The translations under genes and the position numbers were made by a program. DNA of 11,913 nucleotides from positions 1 to 11,913 of the forward strand of contig QMTG01000023.1 in the NCBI GenBank assembly GCA_003649915.1, in the 5' to 3' direction. Position 1 is the stretch's first letter; each line of letters opens with the position of its first letter. Below the pieces are notes generated by a model. It saw only the letters and a program-made list of their open reading frames with translations, ran no database searches and was not told the origin of the DNA. Below are positions 7,027 to 11,913 of this stretch, one piece after another. This stretch comes from Thermoplasmata archaeon (lineage in GTDB: Archaea; Thermoplasmatota; Thermoplasmata; B31-G17).

Positions 7027-8165
7027 CTTTTTCTCACCAATCCTGTGATTTTTTCCTCTAAAATCTTTGCTGGTATGTCTGGTAGAGATATTAGTGTTGT
7101 TCTCCCTGAGGAGTCCGTCTTTACCTTAGTTTTTACTATCCCGTATGAGGCTAGCCTCTTTATATACTTCCATAACTGCGTATGCTCTCTGGGTTCCTCA
7201 CCAAATTCCTCACAAATTGCATGGTATTCGCTCTCCACATCGCCAGTTGTGGCATAGGTATTTCTCTTGAGCACTCTACTTACAGCAATAAGGGCTAGCA
7301 TTTCATGCTTTCCTAGGCTTTCAAGTTTGTCCTCCGTAACATAGGGGTGAATATGGGCCTTGGCATGCCTTATGTCTTCTGCTTCTACCACACTCTTTCC
7401 AGCCTTCTCGGCAATGAGTGCAGCGTTTAGAAGGAGTTCTATGGCAAAACGAGCATCTCCATATTCTCCAGCAATCTCTGCGATAAGCTCCATACACTCC
7501 TCGCTTATTGTACCATAGTTATATGCTAACTCCACCCTCTGCACTATAATATCATAGAGTTGCTCTTTTGTATACTTGCCAAACTCTATAACGTTTGTCC
7601 TGCCAAAGGAACTCTGTGATGCGATATCCATCATTGTCAGCACATACTTCTGCGATATTAGTATCAGGGATAACGCCCTACTTGCTCCAAACTCCTCACC
7701 AAACCTGAGCATTGTGTAAAGTATTCCAGGGTCTTTCCGAAGCAGGATATCAATCTCATCAAGCACAACAACTATTGATTGCGCCCTCTTATCCATGAAC
7801 TTTGCCAGTATATCCATCATCTCGGCTGGTGAAAATCCCCTGTCTGGAAAATTTTTGTCAAAATGGCGGAGGATTTTCAGCATCACGCTGGCGAGTGTTG
7901 GGCGCTGTCTGCAGTTTACGTATATCCATCCTATATTTAAGCCCTTTAACGCCGCTTTTTTTACCAACTGCTGACAAAATAACTTGGAGGTTACAGTTTT
8001 TCCCGTGCCCACAGAACCTACGAGCAGAACTCTGCACGGCAGATTATACTCGATCATAGGCGAGAAAAACCTATCAAGATCGTCCATCTCCTTTTCTCTG
8101 TGAGGCAATTCCTTTGGAACGTAGTCGAACGATAACTTACCCATATCCTTTATTATTTTACCCAT
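7023..8165 (-). CDS. orc1/cdc6: Orc1/Cdc6-family replication initiator
   Basis: A 380-aa AAA+ ATPase that binds replication origins and loads the MCM helicase. Visible elements: an N-terminal PHREKEMDDL box at 21-30; Walker A GSVGTGKT at 50-57; Walker B VVVLDEID at 132-139; a sensor 1 region LILISQK near 167-173, where the more usual Asn is Gln; and sensor 2 GDARFAIELL at 236-245 with its arginine. The C-terminal third (about 285-375) is the winged-helix DNA-binding domain. Length is close to the usual 370-420. No ribosome site precedes the ATG at 8165, which lies about 30 bases from a TATA box, so the message is probably leaderless; an ATG at codon 8 is less likely. It heads the operon that carries the GAN-like nuclease. 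Archaeal origins often lie beside such genes, but I found no origin repeats in the 88 bases upstream. Confidence 0.95.
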   Translation of the reverse strand: MGKIIKDMGKLSFDYVPKELPHREKEMDDLDRFFSPMIEYNLPCRVLLVGSVGTGKTVTSKLFCQQLVKKAALKGLNIGWIYVNCRQRPTLASVMLKILRHFDKNFPDRGFSPAEMMDILAKFMDKRAQSIVVVLDEIDILLRKDPGILYTMLRFGEEFGASRALSLILISQKYVLTMMDIASQSSFGRTNVIEFGKYTKEQLYDIIVQRVELAYNYGTISEECMELIAEIAGEYGDARFAIELLLNAALIAEKAGKSVVEAEDIRHAKAHIHPYVTEDKLESLGKHEMLALIAVSRVLKRNTYATTGDVESEYHAICEEFGEEPREHTQLWKYIKRLASYGIVKTKVKTDSSGRTTLISLPDIPAKILEEKITGLVRKR

Positions 8166-8190
8166 TTTCGGTGGATAATCTCGTCCTTGT

Positions 8191-8205
8191 AAAATAAATT
8201 TTTGG
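8191..8205 (-). promoter_or_regulatory. promoter of the orc1-nuclease operon
   Basis: TTTATTTT (8198-8191) on the minus strand, preceded by CCAAAAA as a possible BRE, is centred about 30 bases before the orc1 ATG. This predicts a leader of only a few bases or none, matching the absence of a ribosome site. The 88-base gap is shared with the divergent 80-aa gene. Confidence 0.5.
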
Positions 8206-8253
8206 GTTTATTTTTCTCATGCATCACCTCTTAATTTATCTAATTATTTTCAC

Positions 8254-8496
8254 ATGCCCAAGCCGTACATGGAAAAATTTATCAATGGCTATATGATAAT
8301 CCCCGTGATGGCTTCATCAATAAAGGGAATATACAAGGACCAGATAAAGAATGTGGCTGAGGTCGTTGGTAGATTGAAAAACGCCGAGGAACGTAAAAAG
8401 CTGTTAGCTGATGATAGAATAGAGCCGCACATTTACCTGCTAAAACTCCTTTTAATTGTGCTTGTACTATCAATAATTGTGGCGTTCGTAATATAG
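8254..8496 (+). CDS. 80-aa tail-anchored membrane protein, unknown function
   Basis: A small protein with a soluble helical part (residues 20-57, including KDQIKNVAEVVGRLKNAEER) and one C-terminal membrane helix (about 59-80, LLKLLLIVLVLSIIVAFVI) that ends at the last residue. That is tail-anchored topology with the N-terminus in the cytoplasm. No ribosome site is seen. A TATA-like TTAATTTATC at 8232-8241 would place transcription near 8262-8267, which favours a leaderless start at the sixth codon (ATG at 8269, MEKFINGY) over the ATG at 8254. It is divergent from orc1 and convergent with purB, whose stop lies 12 bases away. SecG/Sec61-beta has similar topology but its sequence pattern is absent. 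It is the only gene on this strand before 9999. Confidence 0.7.
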   Translation: MPKPYMEKFINGYMIIPVMASSIKGIYKDQIKNVAEVVGRLKNAEERKKLLADDRIEPHIYLLKLLLIVLVLSIIVAFVI

Positions 8497-8508
8497 GATG
8501 ATGAAAAC

Positions 8509-9861
8509 TCACATCCCACAATACTCTTTCACACACTTTATGACACTATCTATTATCTCATCTTTTACCCCCAAGTAGTTCTCAGGTCTAAGGATTGTCT
8601 CCAACTCCTCCTTTTCCATCACACTAGTGACAACTTCTTGCTCCATAAGTGCACGCAGCAAGGATGTGCCCGTGTCCTGTGCCCTCATTGCGCACCTTCT
8701 AACAATCTCATGCGCCTCCTGCCTACCTAGCCCCTTTTCCACCAGCGCCATTATTGCTGCTTCAGCCATTATAATATCACCAGCAGCCCTCACATTCTCC
8801 CTCATCCTGTCTTCGAAAACCACGAGGTTTGAGAGAAGTTTGTTTAGTTTTGTCAAGACATCGTCTATCAGTATTAACACGTGTGGTATTATGAACCGCT
8901 CAGCCGATGAATTTGTAAGATCACGCTCATGCCACAGAATCCCGCATTCCATCATAGGGGTGATAAAACCACGTATCACCCTGCAAAGACCGCATATGTT
9001 CTCTGCAAGTATGGGGTTTTTCTTATGAGCCATTGTTGAACTTCCTACTTGCTTCTCAATATCAAACGCCTCCATGACCTCGCTAATCTCCGTTCTTTGT
9101 AAGTTTCTTATCTCCGTCCCAACCTTCTCAACACTCGTTGCCATATTTGCAATCAGGCACACTAACTCGATGTACCTGTCCCTGCCAACTATTTGAGTGC
9201 TCGCCATTTCCTCTGCCAGTCCTAGTTCTTCCATTACTGCTCTCTGCACCTCCAATGCCTTACTGCCAAATGACGCCCCTGTGCCAACGGCACCTGACAT
9301 TTTTCCAGTAATGATCCTTGGTAGTGCTTCATCAAGCCTTTGAAGATGACGTAAAAACTCAGAAGCGTATACAGCCATTTTTAAACCAAATGTTATGGGG
9401 ATTGCTGCCTGGCCATGGGTTCTGCCCAGCATTATTGTACCCCTGTATCTTTCTGCCATACCAATCATTGTTTGGAGCAACATGACTAAGTCTTTTCTCA
9501 GTATCTGCATTGCTTCCTTTATCTGCAATGCCGTAGCAGTATCTATTATATCATTGGATGTCGCACCTAAGTGCACATACTTTCCTGCTTCTCCGCATAC
9601 CTCAGATAGAGCTTTAACAAGTGCCATCACATCGTGCTTTATCTCAGCCTCGATTTCCTTGATCCTCTCCACCTTTACATTATCCAAGTTTGCCCTTTCT
9701 GCTATAATATTAGCATAACTTTTGGGAATATTGCCAACACGCGCATGCGCTATGGCCAGAGCAGCCTCTACGCGGAGCATCCTTTCAATTCTTCCCTCTT
9801 CGCTAAATATTCTGCGCATAACCTCTCTACCATATCTGTAATCCAAGGGGCATACCGCCAT
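8509..9861 (-). CDS. purB: adenylosuccinate lyase
   Basis: Enzyme of purine synthesis that releases fumarate twice: SAICAR to AICAR, and adenylosuccinate to AMP. It belongs to the fumarase/aspartase superfamily and works as a homotetramer with composite active sites. Numbering from the ATG at 9861 (450 aa, a normal length): CPLDYRYG near 4-11, KHDV at 75-78, HLGATSND at 97-104, GRTHGQAA at 146-153 with the catalytic-site His, and the signature loop GSSTMAHKKNP at 273-283 bearing the catalytic Ser. An ATG at 9882 would add 7 residues with three Cys/Arg, but the TATA box at 9902-9894 predicts transcription from about 9873, after that ATG. GGTG at 9872-9869 lies 7 bases before 9861, so I prefer the shorter form. 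No other purine gene is near. Confidence 0.96.
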   Translation of the reverse strand: MAVCPLDYRYGREVMRRIFSEEGRIERMLRVEAALAIAHARVGNIPKSYANIIAERANLDNVKVERIKEIEAEIKHDVMALVKALSEVCGEAGKYVHLGATSNDIIDTATALQIKEAMQILRKDLVMLLQTMIGMAERYRGTIMLGRTHGQAAIPITFGLKMAVYASEFLRHLQRLDEALPRIITGKMSGAVGTGASFGSKALEVQRAVMEELGLAEEMASTQIVGRDRYIELVCLIANMATSVEKVGTEIRNLQRTEISEVMEAFDIEKQVGSSTMAHKKNPILAENICGLCRVIRGFITPMMECGILWHERDLTNSSAERFIIPHVLILIDDVLTKLNKLLSNLVVFEDRMRENVRAAGDIIMAEAAIMALVEKGLGRQEAHEIVRRCAMRAQDTGTSLLRALMEQEVVTSVMEKEELETILRPENYLGVKDEIIDSVIKCVKEYCGM

Positions 9862-9893
9862 CGTAGAGCACCGACATTGCATTTGTGTGCCCC

Positions 9894-9909
9894 TATTTTT
9901 AATTTCTGC
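9894..9909 (-). promoter_or_regulatory. purB promoter (BRE and TATA box)
   Basis: Minus-strand GCAGAAA directly upstream of TTAAAAATA (9902-9894). The predicted start near 9873 gives a leader of about 12 bases containing GGTG, consistent with the purB start at 9861. The BRE end abuts the first copy of the palindromic repeat. Confidence 0.6.
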
Positions 9910-9933
9910 TGATAATCATAGCCTGATAATCAT
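9909..9933. repeat. two copies of CTGATAATCAT, an operator-like palindrome
   Basis: CTGATAATCAT occurs at 9909-9919 and 9923-9933, 14 bases apart. Each contains TGATAATCA, an odd palindrome with TGAT/ATCA half-sites around a central A. The pair sits between the divergent purB and surface-protein promoters, with the first copy touching the purB BRE. A dimeric regulator could block TFB/TBP on purB here. The binding protein is unknown. Confidence 0.55.
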
Positions 9934-9948
9934 CTCGGATTTTTGTAT

Positions 9949-9964
9949 AGTTGATTAAATAAAT
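9949..9964 (+). promoter_or_regulatory. promoter of the surface-protein gene
   Basis: TTAAATAAAT at 9955-9964 is a good TATA box on the plus strand, preceded by AGTTGA. Transcription from about 9984 would give a 15-base leader that holds GGTGAT (9989-9994), 4-5 bases before the ATG at 9999. Confidence 0.62.
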
Positions 9965-9998
9965 ATCAACCTACAATCAACAACCTAGGTGATGAAAA

Positions 9999-11913
9999 AT
10001 GGGTTGGAAAAAGTATTGGTTTGTTGGATTTAGCGCACTGGCCATGATTGCGGTGCTATGGCTTATGAGCAGCAGCGCACATGCAGATAGCCTTGTGGTT
10101 GGACCTGATGGGTATTCGAGCATTAGCGATGCTGTTGACGCAGCGAGGAACGGTGATATTATATACGTTGAGGAAGGTGTGTATCATGAGAGCGTGGTTG
10201 TGGATAAAAGAGTGAGCATAATAGGCACAGATGCCACTAAGTGCATCGTCGATGGCGATGGCACAAACTCGCCATTTATTATTAAGCATAGTTATGTGAA
10301 GATTGAAGGACTTACCATAAAAGGTGCACCATCGGCATCTAACAAGGCGGGAGTTTATATTGACGGATACTATGGAACTGTGATTAAAGATTGCATTTTC
10401 GAGAACAACGATTACTATTCTGTGTATGTTAATAATGGAAACTTACAAGCCTACAACATAACAATTAACGGAGGAACATACGGTGTGTATGCGTATAATA
10501 GCAAAGTAACACTTGTGGGAATCACAGTAAGCAATTGCACCCACGCAATTGATGCCTCGCACAACTCTCTTTGGCTTATGGACTCTACACTGATTAATAA
10601 CTCGTATAGCGTATGGATGTCCGATATGGACGATGTAAGTTTGGCTGGGACAAAAATTATAAATGGATACGGAGGAGTTACAGCGATAAGGTGCGATTAT
10701 TGCTTAATAAAGGACATATATACAGAAAACCTTGCAAATTATGCAATCAGAGGATATGATAGTTACATTGATGTTCGCGACTCCTATGTAAAAGCGTCAC
10801 AATACGGTGTTATGCTCGCTGATTACTATGATAAGGGCAGGCTAGTCAACTCTTCAGTAGACGCCTCTATATCGTTATATCTAAGCAAATACACAGAACT
10901 TAGAGTATTAAACTCTACATACGCCAATGTGTACTTTGATACTAACGCTCAGATCGTGCACTGCAGATTGCTTGAAGTTATTGCTATGAACGCTATATAC
11001 GAGCCGATAAATGTTGATATTGTGGCTACTGACGGTAATGGGTACAAGTACTACAACGATGATGCCCTCTGGCACAATGAAGGATACTGGTTCGATGCTG
11101 GAGAGTATGTGGAAAAGAGTACTGGGGTTTATTACAAAGTGTCTAATTACACAATCAGCGTAAACGATGGGATTTCAACGCAAGAAAAGGATGTTGTGAT
11201 CAATGGAGATTTGTCCGTCGAGTTCCTGTTCAATTATCCGCCAAAAGTTGTGAGCACGCCTATCCTCAACATAGACGAAGATGAAATGGCTGTAAACGTG
11301 ATCAATCTAGATGCAGTGTTTGAGGATGTGGATAACATAACGTACAGCGTTACGGATGGCGACCATGTGCATGCTTCCTTAGACAATGCAGCACTCACTC
11401 TCTGGGCAGACAAGGATTGGTACGGTAATGATACTATTATTGTTGAAGCAACGGACACGTTTGGTGAGAGTACCGTGTTAGAGATTCCTGTAATTGTTCA
11501 TGATGCCCCAGACGCTATTTTCGATGAAGACACTACATATACAATAGACTTGACTAAATACTTCCCGTTGGGGTGGACAAAAATTTCGTGGGGTAATGCA
11601 AAGCACGTAAGCATGAGTGTACAAGATTCAACACTTATAATATCGCCCGAAAGAAACTGGTTTGGCCATGAAAATATCACCCTATACGCCTACTACCCAG
11701 AAATAATAAAGTTGCCCATCGATAAAATCAAACTACCTGAAAAACTAGACCCCTCTACTGTAGACAACATTAGCCTCAGAGACCACCACACATACAAAAC
11801 CATAATAATATACCGTATCATCGATAAATCACTAAATATAACAGTGCTGCCTGTGAACGACCCACCAGTGCTTAGAGTTCCAACACTTGTTGTCGATGAG
11901 GATGAGGTAACGG
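9999..11913 (+). CDS. large secreted surface protein: beta-helix plus cadherin/Ig-like modules, C-terminus beyond window
   Basis: An open frame of 638 codons, read by hand, from the ATG at 9999 to the right edge. The start is set by GGTGAT just upstream; an overlapping ATG at 9992 is out of frame and stops after 13 codons. Residues 1-29 form a signal peptide (KK at 4-5, hydrophobic core, AHA before the likely cut). Residues 31-330 form a right-handed parallel beta-helix of the NosD/PbH1 type, opening with ISDAVDAARNGDIIYVEEG and continuing as short strand repeats rich in Asn, Tyr and Gly. Residues 330-410 look like a beta-sandwich spacer. Cadherin/Ig-like modules follow: one from NYPPKVV at 412, another from HDAPDAIFDED at 501, and a third opening at VNDPPV (619). 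About eleven N-glycosylation sequons are present. It is probably a cell-surface adhesin, or a carbohydrate-binding or S-layer-associated protein; no catalytic motif is evident. The missing end should show how it is anchored. Confidence 0.88.
   Translation, partial: MGWKKYWFVGFSALAMIAVLWLMSSSAHADSLVVGPDGYSSISDAVDAARNGDIIYVEEGVYHESVVVDKRVSIIGTDATKCIVDGDGTNSPFIIKHSYVKIEGLTIKGAPSASNKAGVYIDGYYGTVIKDCIFENNDYYSVYVNNGNLQAYNITINGGTYGVYAYNSKVTLVGITVSNCTHAIDASHNSLWLMDSTLINNSYSVWMSDMDDVSLAGTKIINGYGGVTAIRCDYCLIKDIYTENLANYAIRGYDSYIDVRDSYVKASQYGVMLADYYDKGRLVNSSVDASISLYLSKYTELRVLNSTYANVYFDTNAQIVHCRLLEVIAMNAIYEPINVDIVATDGNGYKYYNDDALWHNEGYWFDAGEYVEKSTGVYYKVSNYTISVNDGISTQEKDVVINGDLSVEFLFNYPPKVVSTPILNIDEDEMAVNVINLDAVFEDVDNITYSVTDGDHVHASLDNAALTLWADKDWYGNDTIIVEATDTFGESTVLEIPVIVHDAPDAIFDEDTTYTIDLTKYFPLGWTKISWGNAKHVSMSVQDSTLIISPERNWFGHENITLYAYYPEIIKLPIDKIKLPEKLDPSTVDNISLRDHHTYKTIIIYRIIDKSLNITVLPVNDPPVLRVPTLVVDEDEVT

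Noticed and set aside
8166..8253. Replication origin beside orc1
   Set aside because: Archaeal origins often lie next to orc1/cdc6, but this 88-base gap shows no inverted origin-box repeats and is largely taken up by two divergent promoters.
8627..9028. 133-codon plus-strand ORF inside purB
   Set aside because: Antisense shadow of a clear adenylosuccinate lyase, Ser/Ile-rich as such shadows usually are.
9908..9933. Start of a CRISPR array
   Set aside because: Only two units, 11 bases long with a 3-base gap; there is no spacer-sized interval and no further copy.

Overview
The window looks archaeal, and most like a euryarchaeote of the Thermoplasmata type. It carries archaeal RNA polymerase subunits H and B, an Orc1/Cdc6 initiator, a GAN/RecJ-like DHH nuclease, TATA/BRE promoters, GGTGA-type ribosome sites and a tRNA with bulge-helix-bulge introns. 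RpoB is one continuous chain (not split into B'' and B'), which fits Thermoplasmata or Thermococci better than most methanogens and haloarchaea. The lineage is inference; nothing in the window names the species.

Layout. Positions 1-3530, minus strand: rpoH followed by rpoB, overlapping by 17 bases; rpoB runs off the left edge after 1078 codons. Positions 3574-3736, minus: a tRNA-Lys(UUU) gene cut into three exons by two introns at non-canonical places (D-loop 20/21 and T-loop 59/60), with its own promoter just upstream. Positions 3936-4532, minus: a single lipoprotein gene, probably leaderless. Positions 4588-8165, minus: a tight gene string in transcription order orc1/cdc6, a 28-codon membrane microprotein, a GAN-like DHH nuclease, a second lipoprotein, an 83-aa basic helical protein and a possible 28-codon GTG-start ORF. 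Junctions are ATGA overlaps or short gaps with ribosome sites, so this is probably one operon joining replication initiation to a replisome-linked nuclease and to envelope proteins of unknown role.

Positions 8254-8496, plus: an 80-aa tail-anchored membrane protein divergent from orc1. Positions 8509-9861, minus: purB (adenylosuccinate lyase). Positions 9862-9998 form a divergent promoter region with two copies of a small palindromic site. From 9999 to the right edge, plus: a large secreted surface protein with signal peptide, right-handed beta-helix and cadherin/Ig-like modules, cut by the window end.

No gene-free stretch exceeds 300 bases; the longest (3737-3935, about 200 bases) holds the tRNA promoter and AT-rich DNA. 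No CRISPR array, insertion sequence, rRNA or recognisable replication-origin repeats were seen. The strongest unusual signal is the doubly interrupted tRNA-Lys gene.
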